DNA from: Ampelomyces quisqualis
Lineage: Eukaryota; Ascomycota; Dothideomycetes; Pleosporales; Phaeosphaeriaceae
Direction of reading: 5' to 3'
Length of the DNA stretch: 64,000 nucleotides
NCBI GenBank assembly: GCA_018398575.1
Contig: JAGTXZ010000014.1
Span: 2,542,001 to 2,606,000, forward strand
In this document: piece after piece, positions 46,694 through 58,989 of the stretch
How the letters are laid out: each line of letters opens with the position of its first letter
Numbering within the stretch: the stretch's first letter is position 1
The notes under the pieces: model-generated
What the model was told of the DNA's origin: nothing
The model's input: the letters and a program-made list of their open reading frames with translations, nothing else
Databases searched by the model: none
Translations under genes and position numbers: made by a program

Positions 46694-47188
46694 GATGGGC
46701 AACTTGACGAACTTGTAGTGGTCGTATTTCGAGATAGCTCCAGGTGCGTGACGCGGGAGCTTCAGTACAGTTGAGTTTTGGCTTGCGGTAGTGACTGTAT
46801 GCGGTTCGGGCGTGTCAGATGTCTCAAAGTCGTCTTCTGTCGAAAGCTCCCAAAAGTTCCCGAGGCACTAGTTCACTGCCAAGCAAAGCACGGATGTGTA
46901 CGGAGGTCCACTCATCTTCAACACGAGGCTATGCTCGATCTGGTTCCTGTAAATCATGGACGATTGCTGGATTTGAGCCTATATCGAAATATAGCTACTT
47001 TCAAAGCTGAGGGTGCACTCCACCATGGCCAAATAGCCACTACAGGCCCATCCGCGGACTCGAAAACGCGACGCGTAACCCCAGAACTCGTAAACTCCGC
47101 GCTATGCTTCGCCAGTGGTCAATCACAATCTCGATCCGAGAGCCTATAAACAGACGACGCCCATGCATGCTGGTATGCTGGACATATT
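46694..47188. other. Intergenic, no gene recognised
   Basis: About 500 bp between the Snu23 start and the next stop codon. No supportable gene. Confidence 0.45.
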
Positions 47189-47916
47189 TCAGTAGTACGG
47201 TCCAGGCGGTCGTGCAAAGGCTCCATGTTGTAATGGAGGGGTAGGCACTGGTGGAGGACCACGCATGACACGATGGAGAGCTGCATGCCTCTCTTGACCG
47301 ACCGAGCCCTCTCTCTCCCGTCGCTTCTTCTTCATTTTTTCGATGCCCAAAGCAGAATCTATGTACTCGCGACCGTACCCTCTGTCGGCATAACCAGCCG
47401 CTGCGAAGGGAGGCTGAACCACCTCTGGCGATCGGTCGCTCGGTAGTCTCAGTTCAATGAGGCTGTAGAAGTAATCCAGCACTACGGGGTACCGCAGGAC
47501 GGACGCCCTCCAATCGGCGTCGATGCCCCGCTTCAGTTCCGAATGCGCTTCTGCAATCTGTGATTGTAGTGTGGCGACATATACGTGGGAGATGGGGGGA
47601 CGACCGGAGTATCGCATGTAGATGTCGTAGTTGGGCAGGGAGGCAAGATAAGCAGAGTGCGCTTGCTTCCGTATCGACGTCAGGCTCTCGAAGGCCTTCA
47701 GAATGTGGCCTCGAGCATGGTGGACCACCCAGTCTCTGACATACAATCAGCATAACACAAGCAAGGTGGACAGCATGCGGACCGTATCTCGGCCAGCCTC
47801 TCGTCCATGGCGCGCTGTTCCGCTTGCTTGACGGCAATTTTCAACCGATCTGACTCGCAGGGACATTCTGGGTAGGCTGGCGCATTGCAGATGGCGCAAT
47901 TAGGAGCTTCGTCCAT
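47189..47916 (-). CDS. Conserved fungal protein with Cys-rich N terminus
   Basis: Exons 47916-47783 and 47735-47189 (47-nt intron, donor GTCCGC) encode 226 residues. The start MDEAPNCAICNAPAYPECPC holds four close cysteines that could bind zinc. Then comes a conserved region I know from other filamentous ascomycetes: AVKQAEQRAMDERLAEIRDW, LPNYDIYMRYSGRPP and RGIDADWRASVLRYPVVLDYFYSLIELRLP. The end is basic and P-rich. No function is known to me; the strong conservation suggests an ordinary cellular role. Confidence 0.8.
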
Positions 47917-49322
47917 CTCTCAGGTACCGTGTCAAAAGCAGCTCTCGGTCATGGTCGGTTCAAAGCCGAGTGCATGTGAGCGCGACGCTGATGGTCGTTG
48001 CGAGGTGGGCGCAAAGTGACGGGTTGCTGTCGCTCGGGGTCCGGAGAGATTGGAGAGCAGGCTGGGTCGAGCTGGTGGGCTTTGAGGTGTCAAACACAGG
48101 CGGTGACAAGAGACATGTTACATGACGACTGTTGTGGAGAACGAGCGCAGAGACTGGCTAGCTCGTGCGGCTTTGGGCATGGCTCTACGTGGACAGATGG
48201 GGTGATGCGGAGTGAGTTGGCAGATTCGCTCAGTCCACTGAGCACTCGACCTCGGTATGCGCGCCAAGGCCCGTTTCCTCGACGATGACAGTTCAATCTG
48301 GAGTTTTGGAGCAGCGGACGTCGTCGTCAGATGTCTAGCGTGTCGACAAGAATGGCTGCAACTGTGGTATCACAATTGTTGCTAGGTGGTACCGCAAGAA
48401 GGGTGTAACCCTCTACCCCGCCACCCCGCCCCGCATCATGCTTACTGGCATGCCACCATCACGCCGCCCCGCAGCCCGCAGCCCGCGATAGGTGCCTATT
48501 AGCAATCCACCTGATTTTCTGACTGCGACGTGAAGCGAGAAGTGCTGACAACAGGTCGAAGGGTCTCGGCATCTGAACTCGGGTATTAGTTACTCGGCCC
48601 TCGAGCATTTCCATGGGCATCCGATCATCCGAGGGAAACTGGCCGACCACCATCCGGTCACGTGCCAGTCTGGCTCACTCATCGCATTCTTCACACAAAC
48701 TGGTGAGGCTGCACTTTCCGCACTTTCCACCATCTTCTACGTTGCCTGCCGCCAATCCAGTCTTGCTCGTGCGATTAGCCTCCTACAGTTGCTGAGAGAG
48801 TGCAGACTCGAAGTGGGGTTTGTCAGCTCTGCTAGGCCCTATCTGCGCCGCTGTTTGCCGCCCGTGTTACGGGTGCTGAGCTGAGTCGTACCTCACCAGC
48901 TCTTCTCATTCGAAAGTACAATTGCAATGGCCATGACATGTGGTCGTCGCCAGAGATGGCGCGAGGGCACAATCTACACGCAGCAGAAGCATCTTGTTGA
49001 TTTACAAACTCCGCGAACGATCACCTCTCCATCAACTCCGCAGGTTCCAGGCCATGACTAAGCCGTGATGCAATCGCATGTACGCACGGAGCACTACGCC
49101 CTTTGCCTTTGACATATGGGCCCAAGCTCCAGGACTATGACTGGCCTGGATGTGGATGGGTTGAATGCTCTTCTTAACATAGCATGCTCGCACTGAGCTT
49201 CAATTCCGCGCCTTATTGCCATTACCTTCCCAAATCTACCCAGAGGCGTGCTTGTCACCTCCAGCAAGCCAATCGGCCATCATCTGTCTAGTCCCAAACG
49301 CCTGTATTGACCGCTAGCCATC
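47917..49322. other. Intergenic, 1.4 kb, likely upstream region of the homeobox gene
   Basis: Between divergent starts. CACGTG at 48659-48664. A short C-rich repeat (CCCGCAGCCCGCAGCCCGC) near 48465-48485. No gene seen. Confidence 0.45.
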
Positions 49323-52300
49323 ATGGCTACTCCTGGCGGCTCGGACATGGGCCAGTATTTCGACTTTGGAGAAGCTGCCATTTCAGATGCGCAACATGAG
49401 ACGGCCCATAACAGTTTAGGCATACAACGCGATACCGGGTAAGGCTCGCCAATCTCAGTCTCGAGAAAGATCTTGTTAGCATTCCAGCAACGGCTTCCAA
49501 ACACACTAAAGATTCCCATTACACTTCACACTCGATGCTTGCTTAGTCCACCTTATCCATGATGCTATCGAGCTAATGCACAGCAGGTTCCTGACCCAAG
49601 AGGACTTACAAAATCTCACGAACCCTGGATCAGACTTCAACACAGACTTCTCCACTCATCTCCCTCGATACCAGAAGCCCGATCATCCTTGTGACTACTG
49701 TCGGTCAAAAGGTCTTGAGTGCTTTATCTATGACTCAGATGGCTCGGGACGCGTTCGCTGCTCACCCTGCGACGCTCTATTTCGCCCGTGCAGTTTCAGC
49801 CATCGAGAACGTATGCCGGCTCTCAAGCAGAGGACGGCTTTAGACACCTTAGACCCTGTCGGCGAAGACGACGAACGCCATTTCGGTGGGCTCACTGGCA
49901 GAAAGCAGATGCGATCGCTGGGTCACATGGGTCCCATCGATGATGAAACGATGGGAGAGGAACGACCCGCAAGAAGCGCCGCCGCAGCTCGATTTCCACG
50001 AGCTGCTGTCAAGGTATTGAAGGATTGGATTTTGCAACACTTGGATCATCCTTACCCTACCGACGAGGAGAAAGAACTTCTCAAGCAGCAGACAGGACTA
50101 TCGATTGGACAGATCTGCAACTGGATGGCCAATACCAGGCGAAGGCAGAAAGCGCGCCCGAAGCGAAGCGCATCGCCAAGTATCCGTCCGTCGACTGAAG
50201 TTATCGACATCCCAGCAGGAAAGACTTGGGAGACACTGAGTACGTATCCCCGCTCTGAGCCTATCAGAGGCCATAAGTTCATGGCATCCGCTACCAGTGG
50301 AAGGCTTCTGACCTTTCGCATGGAGAGCGGTCGCACATGTGGCAACGCAGACTCTCAGCTCAGCCCAATTTCAGAGCTGCCATCACAAAAGCAACAGAAT
50401 TGACCTGCGACAGATCCCTTTGAACGATGGAAGCACTCTCCTCCTGAGAATGAACCGGCTCCTATGACTGCTATCGCTCAAGCCGTTGAAACATTTGACC
50501 CACCTGCATCATCCAGCACTAGTACCAGCTACCAGAGGGATACATCGAACAACAGCACTGGCAGCTTCTCTGTCTTCAAGGCACCATCTGTCTCATCTTT
50601 GGAGACTGGTTTAACGGGCTTGTCGACAAGCTCTCTCGGATCACACAATTCTGCGTATTCGTACGGCTCCCGACAATCCCTTGGATCGATGAACAGTTTG
50701 AAGTCCAAAGAGAGGCGTAGGCGACGTCGATTCCCCACGCGGGCACCCAAGGCAGATGCTAAAGACAACGTGCGGCTATTCCAGTGCACGTTCTGTACTG
50801 ATCGTTTCAAGTCCAAGTACGACTGGCAACGTCACGAGAAGAGTCTGCACCTTTCGCTTGAAAAATGGATATGCGCCCCCCTCGGTGAAGTTATCGTTGA
50901 CAAGAGCACGGGCAAGCGCAAATGTGTCTACTGTGATGAACTGGAACCGAGTGAAGAGCATCTGGCCACGCACAACCACAGCGGCTGCGAGGAGAAGGGC
51001 TTTGACTCTAGAACCTTTTACAGGAAGGATCACCTCAGGCAGCATTTGCGATTGATGTAAGTTTTTTTCGTGCCTGGAGCATCCTTTTCTTGCTGTGTGC
51101 CAACTCATCTTTTTCTGCTTGGCTAACACTTGACAGGCATGGCTGTAAGATGACACCCAGCATGGAAACGTGGAAGTCCGAGGCCCAGTACATCAAATCG
51201 CGCTGCGGATTTTGCCAGATGAGTTTCGATAAATGGCAAGATCGTGTGGATCATCTATCGAAGGAGTTTCGCAACGGCGCTGACATGAAGACCTGGAAGG
51301 GGTGTCGCGGGCTTGAGGCTCACGTAGCCATCCATGTCACCAACGCGATGCCGCCATATCTCATCTCCAACGAGAGCAAATCGCCTTTCCCGTTCTCGGC
51401 GAGTAATTCCTCGAGTCTGCAGGTGGGTTTTCGAATTGGCGGCTATATTGACACGAGCCGGTGTCAAAAGTCGACCACTTTAGACTTTGAAAAGCACGGT
51501 GCTAATGCAAACCAGCAATCCAATTTGCGGCTCGAGAGCAGAGATCTGGAGTATCTCTTACCCAACAGTGTAGAGACCAACGCAACCGACGACCTATTCG
51601 TCGCGTACCAAGATAATCAGGCCGGGAACAGGATTGGGCCGATACTCTTGTCAACACCTGACCTCTATTTGGCCAACGAATCAAGACAGAAGAACCCCAA
51701 CGCGACTTGCTGGGAAATTCTGACCCTCAGACTTGGTCAATTTGCAAGCAAGCATATTGACAGGTACGGTCCCAACTCATTCACGGATGAGATGCTCCAA
51801 AGAGAAGCGCGCTTGATTTTATACGGTGACGCAGATGGCTGGGAACAAACGGCAGCAGATAATCTCGAGTGGCTGAATCTGTTCAAAAAGGCTCATGGCA
51901 TTAACACCACGGCTCCGATTATAGGTAAGTTAGGTTACGCTCTGAAAACTACCGTCATTGTGAAATGCTTCCAATGCAATCTACAAACGCCCCTCGAAGC
52001 CAGCAAGCTACATTGAGAAGGTCCCACTGATTGAATATTTAGGCATCGATTTCCATCACGAAGTCTACGAAGATCTTGGAATCCACTCCAATTCTACGCT
52101 TGACCCAAGCTTCGACCTCAGCAACTTCAAGTGCCTAGATCTTGTAGACGGTCAACCCGACTTCCTCGCTTATTCATGCGCATTAGGAAACGTCAAGTTC
52201 GTTCCAAACCAACACCGACATCCACCTAGCCACCGGACACCACAGAGCATGTCACACCTGTCTGGCCCCAGGTCCACTTCGCCGACCTCACCAGCATCTC

Positions 52301-52737
52301 AGGCTCAAACTGCCGGCAGCAATCAGAAAACTGCGCCTATGCTGTCCTTGAACGCGCAGTGCTCGGCGGCGGGAGAGTCTGTATACGAATGCGCCAAAGT
52401 CGGGCTTCGATCATTCTCGCACCTCGACGAACAAGCATGCCCAGCGAACAGCGAATTGATGATGCCCAGCATACAAGAAAAGACATGTGACAAGGACGGC
52501 AACATGGTGATGGATACTGGCGACATCCAATTCCCCAGCTGGGATGAGCTACCTGCGAATTTCCAGAACCCGACCACGAGCGCGGACTATACTTCAACGA
52601 TTCCGATCACCACAGCGGGACTCGATATGAGTGGCATTGGGGACGATGCTCTGACGTGGGATAACGAAGATATGAATTTCGCAATGGACATGGATCTCAA
52701 TATGGACCTGGATTTGAACATGCTAGGAAAGTGTTAG
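49323..52737 (+). CDS. Transcription factor with Zn2Cys6-like, TALE homeobox and C2H2 motifs
   Basis: Exons 49323-49438, 49587-50239, 50414-51056, 51137-51924 and 52043-52737 give 964 residues, all phases consistent. About residues 72-107 read C-x2-C-x6-C-x12-C-x2-C-x6-C (CDYCRSKGLEC ... CSPCDALFRPC), the spacing of a fungal Zn2Cys6 cluster. About 165-225 is a homeodomain with a TALE-like HPYPTDEEKE and recognition helix ICNWMANTRRRQKARPKR, where Met replaces the usual Phe. About 380-470 are C2H2 fingers (FQCTFCTDRFKSKYDWQRHE; KCVYCDELEPSEEHLATHNH; FYRKDHLRQHLRLMHG). The C-terminal tail is acidic with repeated MDxDLNMDLDLNM. A nuclear DNA-binding regulator; target genes unknown. Confidence 0.88.
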
Positions 52738-53441
52738 TATCCTTTATTCATTCCGACCCTTCAATACACACGACCAGCGCGAAAACTATCCATCGCCGTG
52801 TTTTAAAACAGCCATGCAACGACACTCTCCTCATGCACATCCCACATGGATTCTACAGCCACACAATCAACAAGTGTCAAACCCCATCTCGTTTCCAACC
52901 CCCCCCCCCCCCACCACGACACGGCGGATTTTCCAATACAAGCGTAATGACTCTAGAAGAAAGCAAATCATTCACATTACCCCTACGCCCATCCTTTCGC
53001 AAGAAATCCCCCCAATCAAACTCTAACAAGTTACCACATCTCCACAGCCCCAATCTCCCATGATCATAAAAATAACGCGTCTTCGCAGAGCGAGTGGAAA
53101 GCAGGCAGACATGAACAATTCGGGAGCGCGCAGGTACATTGCTTTTTTTTTCGCGAAGCCATTGGGATTCCGCTGATTTATCTTGACAGGACGTAGATTG
53201 GTTCGCGTGTAGTGTACATGGTGTGTGTTGAGGTGGAGTATTAGCCCTTGTTTTCGTTTTGGGGTTTTGCGTGGGGTCGAAATGCATGTCACAGTAATAA
53301 TAATTCATACTCGTGAGTAGTTGTTATCGGGGGGTGGAGTGTGTTGATTGAGGTACTTGTGTCAGTGTCGTTGGGGTTTGTGGAATAAGAATGGGATGTT
53401 TGTTTTTAAAAGTACTTCAGTGGTCGGACGGACAGACGACC
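52738..53441. other. Convergent 3' region, no gene
   Basis: About 700 bp between convergent stops, with a C14-class tract near 52900-52913 and a T8 run near 53142. Overlapping ORFs here reflect the tracts. Confidence 0.5.
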
Positions 53442-54813
53442 TTAGATGTGATCCGCGCTGACCCTCTGCACAATAATGCCAGACGCCGCGCCTCCACCGT
53501 TACAAATGGCTGCAGCGCCGTACTGGCCGACTTCAAGTTGGTGCAGCAATGTGACTAGTATCCTGCTTCCTGAGCTTCCAAGCGCGTGACCTAGTGCAAT
53601 AGCTCCTCCGCGAGGATTGACGTTATCGGTACCCAGGCCGAGGATCTTGGCGTTGGCTTTGATGACAGCGGCAAAGGCCTCGTTGAATTCCCAGATCGCT
53701 ATGTCTTCTTTCTTCAGACCGGATTGTGCGAGGAGCTTTTCGACGCAGGAGGCGGGGGCGATGGGGAAGTCGATTGGATCTAGGAGGAATTAGCTATTGA
53801 GTAGGGATGGTAACGAAGGGGATGTGACGTACCAACAGCAGCGTCAGCGTAGGTGATGATCTTGGCTAGTACGCGGCTGTCTTTTCCGTATTGTTGTGCG
53901 ATCTCCTTGCTGCCAAGAACTAATGCTGACGCGCCATCACTGAGAGGAGAGCTGTTTGCCGCAGTGACGGTTCCATTGGGTCCCTTCTCGAAAGCCGGTT
54001 TCAACGTGGAGACCTTGTCCAGCTTGAGCTTGTTGTATTGCTCATCTTCAGAGATGATTGTATCTCCCTTCTTGCTCTTCACGGTGACTGGTACAATCTC
54101 TTCTTTGAACAGGCCTTCCTTGTAAGCCTTTTGCGCACGCTTGTAGGTCTCGATGGCATAGTCGTCCTGATCTTGTCGCGAAACTTCGTATTTCTTGGCA
54201 GTGTTTTCTGCACAGTTGCCCATGTGGATCTGGTTGTATACATCCCAAAGACCATCGGAGATCAAGCCGTCCTGCAGCTTCTGATGTCCAAATGGTGGCT
54301 GTTGGCTTGCACGGCTGAGGTAGTATGGTACACGGGTCATGTTCTCCATTCCACCAGCGACTTGTGCTTCTGCCTGGCCGAGCTCAATGGTCGAAGCAGC
54401 AATGTTCACAGCCTTGAGGCCGGATGCACACACTTTGTTGATCGTGGTGGCCTCGATACTAGTGGGAAGACCGGCGAAGATGGCTGCTTGTCGTGCTGGT
54501 GCTTGGCCGACTCCTCCACCAAGTACATTGCCCATGTACACGGCATCTATTGAAGATACAGGGACTTTTGACTTGTCGAGCGCATCTTTGATTGCGGTGG
54601 CACCGAGCTGGGTTGCGGAGATGGTTGTAAAGTTGCCATTAAACTGCCACATGTAAGCTTTGGCTATATGCCACATATCTATTCACTCACGACTGCCGTT
54701 GGCGTGCGGCTTGCACTGATTATGTAGGCATCTCTGATTTCCTTCCGTGCCGGTGCCGAGCTGCTGAACTGCCTCTGAATGCTGGCTAGTCGCTGTTGCG
54801 GCCGGGAGGCCAT
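53442..54813 (-). CDS. Acetyl-CoA acetyltransferase (thiolase), probably mitochondrial
   Basis: Exons 54813-54691, 54643-53833 and 53779-53442 (introns 47 and 53 nt) encode 423 residues. The first about 25 residues (MASRPQQRLASIQRQFSSSA) are basic with no acids, a mitochondrial presequence. Thiolase motifs are in order: SASRTPTAVFNG, NKVCASGLKAVN with the nucleophile Cys, GGMENMTRVPYYL, WEFNEAFAAV, NPRGGAIALGHALGSSGSR with the His, and CNGGGAASGIIVQR with the second Cys. It condenses or cleaves acetoacetyl-CoA, serving ketone and branched amino-acid breakdown in mitochondria. The cytosolic form Erg10 makes the first sterol precursor; the presequence argues for the mitochondrial form. Confidence 0.93.
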
Positions 54814-56005
54814 TTTCATGCATGTGCGGAAGGCAGCTGACATGGCTCAGAGTGAACGGATCTTCGCTCTAGGTACGAGTGGTTGCGCAGAGAAGACGGC
54901 TCTAGCGAGTCGAAATAGCGACTTTCACATGGCAGCACGCTTCTGCTTCCGTGATCCAGAGGAGTTTGGCGGAATGTGGAGTATGGGGATTGAACCGAGG
55001 TGCGGCACAGGCCGGCTTAACGCCGCGTCGCGGAGGTCTCCTCATCAACAACCAACGACAACGATGTTGACATTCCTAGTCATGTCATCATGTCATCAAG
55101 ATTCGATGAAAGTCGACAGCTTTCAGCAGCTCTCGGGTCGTTCAGGGGCGTTTTCGTGCAATCTTTGTCTCCGAGACGGTCTGCACCAGCATATCCAATG
55201 CCACTTTCTCCTGAGGTGTGACCTGTATCAAGCACACGTACCGTTGAGCACCCATTTGATCCTCGACTCCTTACTTGTTTGAAAGTGAAGTGCAATCTCG
55301 CCCTCGCTCTGGCCAGAAACTGCTCCTCCAGCAATTGCCAGTCCGGGCATTACGAAGCGAAGGCGACCACGCAGTAGTACATACCACCACGATTGCACGG
55401 AAAACAGGCGCGAACGTGGCTCCGGCCTTGTGTCCAAATTACCATCCTCTATGAGAGGTGCCTGACCGGTCAACGCTGCCGTGAGGTGAACACGATCACC
55501 CGTGCCTGACAGCTGACAGGCTCGTCGCGCAACACGGGAGTCACATCTTGGCGACGGCAGTATTACTTTTGTGATATATTTACACAAATGTATCGATCTC
55601 TTTTGACCACTGATCGTTCGAGTTCAACTTTCTCTCTCTTTCGGAACTCGTTTTCCTATACTGCCTAGGTTTGATTCGCCATTGATGTTCCTCAGACGCC
55701 TCCATTGCCAGGGTTGCAATCGACTTGTGTGTGCATCAACGCGTCAGTATCACATCAAGACGGTGCTAACTCTTCTTGTACGATTCGAGCAAACAAAATG
55801 ATCTTGCCTTGCTAACGGGAATAGCAGTAGTCGGGACAACCAACTTATGCCTCCTCGCATGACCAAGACCAACGTGAACACTATTGGACCAAGATACCAC
55901 CTTACTTCAATCCGTACCATGACACCAAACATTTCAATAGACCTTAGCCCCTCCATGTACGAAGCACCGAAGAGGGTGCCAGACGGACCAACAAGCCCAG
56001 CCAAC
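54814..56005. other. Intergenic, 1.2 kb, no gene recognised
   Basis: Lies between divergent starts of the thiolase and BYS1-like genes. A GGTTCAATCCCC sequence on the minus strand near 54979 resembles a tRNA B box, but no cloverleaf forms around it. Confidence 0.45.
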
Positions 56006-56016
56006 ATATATAAAAA
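56006..56016 (+). promoter_or_regulatory. TATA box of the BYS1-like gene
   Basis: TATATAAAAAG lies about 135 bp before the start codon at 56148. Confidence 0.55.
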
Positions 56017-56094
56017 GACGATCATCTCCGCCCAAGCATCAAAAGCACCATCTCTCCACCAGCCTCCACCTCAGACAAGAGATATCCTATCCAA

Positions 56095-56095
<1 letters not shown>

Positions 56096-56145
<50 letters not shown>
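56096..56145 (+). repeat. (CAA)n microsatellite abutting a start codon
   Basis: About 15 consecutive CAA units end 2 nt before the ATG at 56148, so they form the end of the 5' leader of the BYS1-like gene. CAA-rich leaders are unstructured and can favour ribosome scanning. Confidence 0.85.
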
Positions 56146-56147
56146 AA

Positions 56148-56609
56148 ATGCGCCCCTCCCTCCTCCCCTTCCTACCCCTCACCCTCACCCTCACCCTCAC
56201 CCACGCCTCCCAAACCTCAATCCACAACAACTGCCCCTACACCCTCTACTACGCACCCGTCGACTCCACCCCGCCCACGCCCGAAACAATCACCCCAATC
56301 CCACCAAACACATCCATCCTGCAAGACGAATGGTTCGACGGCGCCACGGGGACAGCGCTGAAAATCACAAAATCCAGCGACGCACTGTGGGCCAACAAGC
56401 CCGTGCTGCAGCTGGGCTACACGGCGGCAAAAGGAGAGGTGTGGTATGATTTGAGTAGTGTGAATGGGTATGATTTTTGGGGCGAGAATGTTGTGCTTGC
56501 GGGGGATAGGGAGGGGAGTGAGAGGATTGAGTGGTTGGGGGCGCCGGGGGTGACGAGGATTGCGCATTGGGTTGGGGAGTTGGGGTTGGTGTTGACGGTT
56601 TGTGCTTGA
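56148..56609 (+). CDS. Small secreted BYS1-domain protein
   Basis: Single exon, 153 residues. A signal peptide (MRPSLLPFLPLTLTLTLTHA) is encoded partly by a CTCACC repeat. The mature part starts SQTSIHNNCPYTLYYAPVDS, followed by PPNTSILQDEWFDGATGTALKITK and VWYDLSSVNG, the pattern of the Blastomyces yeast-phase-specific protein 1 (BYS1) family, thaumatin-like secreted proteins of unknown activity. The third-position base shifts from C-rich to G-rich halfway along the gene. Related to the larger protein at 58990-60180. Confidence 0.82.
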   Translation: MRPSLLPFLPLTLTLTLTHASQTSIHNNCPYTLYYAPVDSTPPTPETITPIPPNTSILQDEWFDGATGTALKITKSSDALWANKPVLQLGYTAAKGEVWYDLSSVNGYDFWGENVVLAGDREGSERIEWLGAPGVTRIAHWVGELGLVLTVCA

Positions 56610-56919
56610 GCGATCAAGGGTGGTGATGGGGGGTTGGACGATGATGTATGTTGGTGTTGTTGGTTGTTATCATGCAGTGTGTGTTGAAAAGATGTGAGAC
56701 GGGTCAAGTTATGAAAGAAATCATATGCATATGCCTATGCTTATGCTCATCTCAACGCCGACCTATTTGTGACACCATGTGTATCGTGACCAGACTATGA
56801 AACGCGAAGAAACGAACCAGAGTAAATATCGCAGCCGTTGGTGATGCAATACCCAATGCCCAAAACGCCGTGGGTATATAACGAGCTTCTGCCAGACGAA
56901 GAGGGAGCCAGGAGAAGAC
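56610..56919. other. Convergent 3' region
   Basis: About 310 bp between convergent stops; nothing recognised. Confidence 0.5.
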
Positions 56920-58667
56920 CTAACCAGCGCCTCTGCCCCTCCCTCGTCCTCTTCCGTTCCCGCTTGCCGTTCTCGCCATCGGTACACTTCCTCCATGGCC
57001 AGCAACGCTCTCGCCGAACCTGCCCAGGGGCGTATTGCCACCCGCATCACTCCAGCCAGCCATGGAGCTCTGCGCGCTCATGGGCACACCCCCCATCATC
57101 GTGCCATTGCCATTTCCATTTCCAACCTCAAGATGCGGTACCACGTTTCGGACGTGGCTTGTAATCTCGTTGACTGGCTCCTGAAACCCAGGCGCTTGGA
57201 CTTGGTAGTCCCTCGCTTTGATGGGATGGCATGAGGCTTGAAGTAGCTTCTCGTTCAGTTCGTCATCGAGCGGTGCATCGCGCATCATGAGTTTGAGATC
57301 TTGGTCGACGTCTTGAGCGGAGAGCGGCGGGGGCGGCGGGGCGGCAGCGTTTGCTTTCTGGAACACTTTGGCGTCGAGAACAAACGGCGGGTTGTAGATG
57401 AAGGGAAGGTGGCCGTTTGCGATGGCGGCGGCGGAGGGATTGAAGGCGGAGCGCGTGGCGCCTCGTGTCGCGTGTGGGTTGGACGAGAGCTGGCGCGCCA
57501 TGTCTGGTGCGCCGGGGACATCGTCCGAGTCTTGGTCCTGGTCCATCATGTCGCCCGTGTCAGAGGCGTGGTCGCCGTTGGTGCCGTTGGCGTTGGCGTT
57601 GGCGTGGATGGTGTGGCCGTTTGGGGCGGCATCGGGTTGCGCGCCCGCGTCGGCGTTCTTCATCTTGGCGAAGAAGTGGGAGGCGGCCGTGGTCGCTTGG
57701 TTCATGGCCATGTTGAGCTCCTTTTCGGTGAAGAGCCGCTCGACGGTGTATGCGGGTGCTTCGAACTGGGCATTCACGGTGCGGGCCTTGGCTTCGCGGA
57801 AGGGTGAGCCCATGCCCAGGTCCATGTTACGGGCCGAGGGCGCGGGCGAGTCGTTGTCGTTGTCTTCGAACAGCTTGCGCTTGCGCCTGCTCTCGTGGGC
57901 GGCGGCGGCATCTTCGGCCTCGCCGAATTTGTGGCCGGTCCTCCTGGTCTTGCGGGCCGCCTGGGGGCCGCCGGGGCTGGCGGGGTTGCCGATGCCGAAC
58001 TGGCTCGGATGGAGCAGCATGGCGTTGCTGTCGGAGAGGTCCAGCTGCTCCTTCTCGCGCCGGAGCCTGCTGGTGCGCTGCTGGATGCTCACCATGAGGC
58101 GCTCGCGCACCGTGGCGGCAAGCAGCTTGTGCTCCTCCTCGGCGACGTGCACCTTGTAGTGGTGCGCGTTTTCGATTTCGATCCGGCTGTTCTCGTGCTT
58201 GTTCTGCAGCCGTCAGCGTGTGGCCCGGGGGATGCAGCAGGGCCGCGTACGTAGAGCATGGTCAGGTTGTAGTCGCGCTCTTCCATGGCGTCGTTGACGG
58301 CGTCGACGAAGCGCGCATAGTGCTTGCCGCACTGCGCCATGTAGTCGGCGCCGGCGCTGGGCGCGGCAGGCACCTTGTCGCCCATGATCTGCGTGATGAG
58401 CTCGGCGGCCTCGTCGCCGCCGTCGCCGAGCGGCGTGTTCGCATACGGGTCGGCCTTCATGATGAGGCTGATGTCGGCCGTCAGCGCCGCCAGCTGCGCC
58501 CGGTAGTGGCCGTCTCTGTTCTGCGAGAACGACGCCATCATGTCGCCCAGCTTCTCGGCCAGCATGTTGCGCCTCTTGTCGCGCTTCGACGGCGGCGGCG
58601 GCGGCGAGGCGGCCGAGTGGCCACGCGGGACATTGTCCGCCGGCGAGGGGCTGCCGGTGCGGGCCAT
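56920..58667 (-). CDS. Putative Rpd3/Sin3 deacetylase complex subunit, Sds3-like
   Basis: Exons 58667-58251 and 58203-56920 (47-nt intron, phase 0) give 566 residues. A helical domain about 30-210 contains MLAEKLGDMMASFSQNRDGH, YRAQLAALTADISLIMKADP, NDAMEERDYNLTMLY joined to NKHENSRIEIENAHHYKVHV, and LLAATVRERLMVSIQQRTSR. DLSDSNAMLLHPSQFGIGNP and an NPASPGG linker follow. I associate this arrangement with Sds3/Dep1-type subunits of the fungal histone deacetylase complex, but this is memory of the family, not a search. The remainder is disordered, with a N-G repeat and a GRGRGRGRG end. Nuclear location is likely (RKRRKL-like basic patch). Confidence 0.6.
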
Positions 58668-58769
58668 GGGCCTGTGGGTGCGAGGTGTCGTCGTGTTTCT
58701 CCGCCGCGACGATGGCTTGGGCAGGGCATGAGAGGCGGACGACGAGTAGCTGCGGCCGTTGGCGACGTG

Positions 58770-58777
58770 TCACGTGA
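58770..58777. promoter_or_regulatory. TCACGTGA site upstream of the Sds3-like gene
   Basis: Perfect 8-bp palindrome, the classical Cbf1-type site, about 105 bp before the start at 58667. Confidence 0.45.
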
Positions 58778-58989
58778 TCTGCCGGCCGGTCTCCCGTTGC
58801 GGCTAGCCCGGTGTGCACGCTCCTGACGCCACGACTCCAAGAGAAGAACAACAGTCATTCAGTTGCTAAAACTACCGCAAGAATCACACAAACATTGCCC
58901 ATGCGCTGCGCCCAACCCGAACCGCCACATCATGCATCCGAACAAAACAATAACACGCAAAAAACAACCCCCGCTCCCGTCCGCCTCAG

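Noticed and set aside
54965..55030. GGTTCAATCCCC on the minus strand, resembling a tRNA B box
   Set aside because: No matching T stem or acceptor strand nearby, even allowing inserts.
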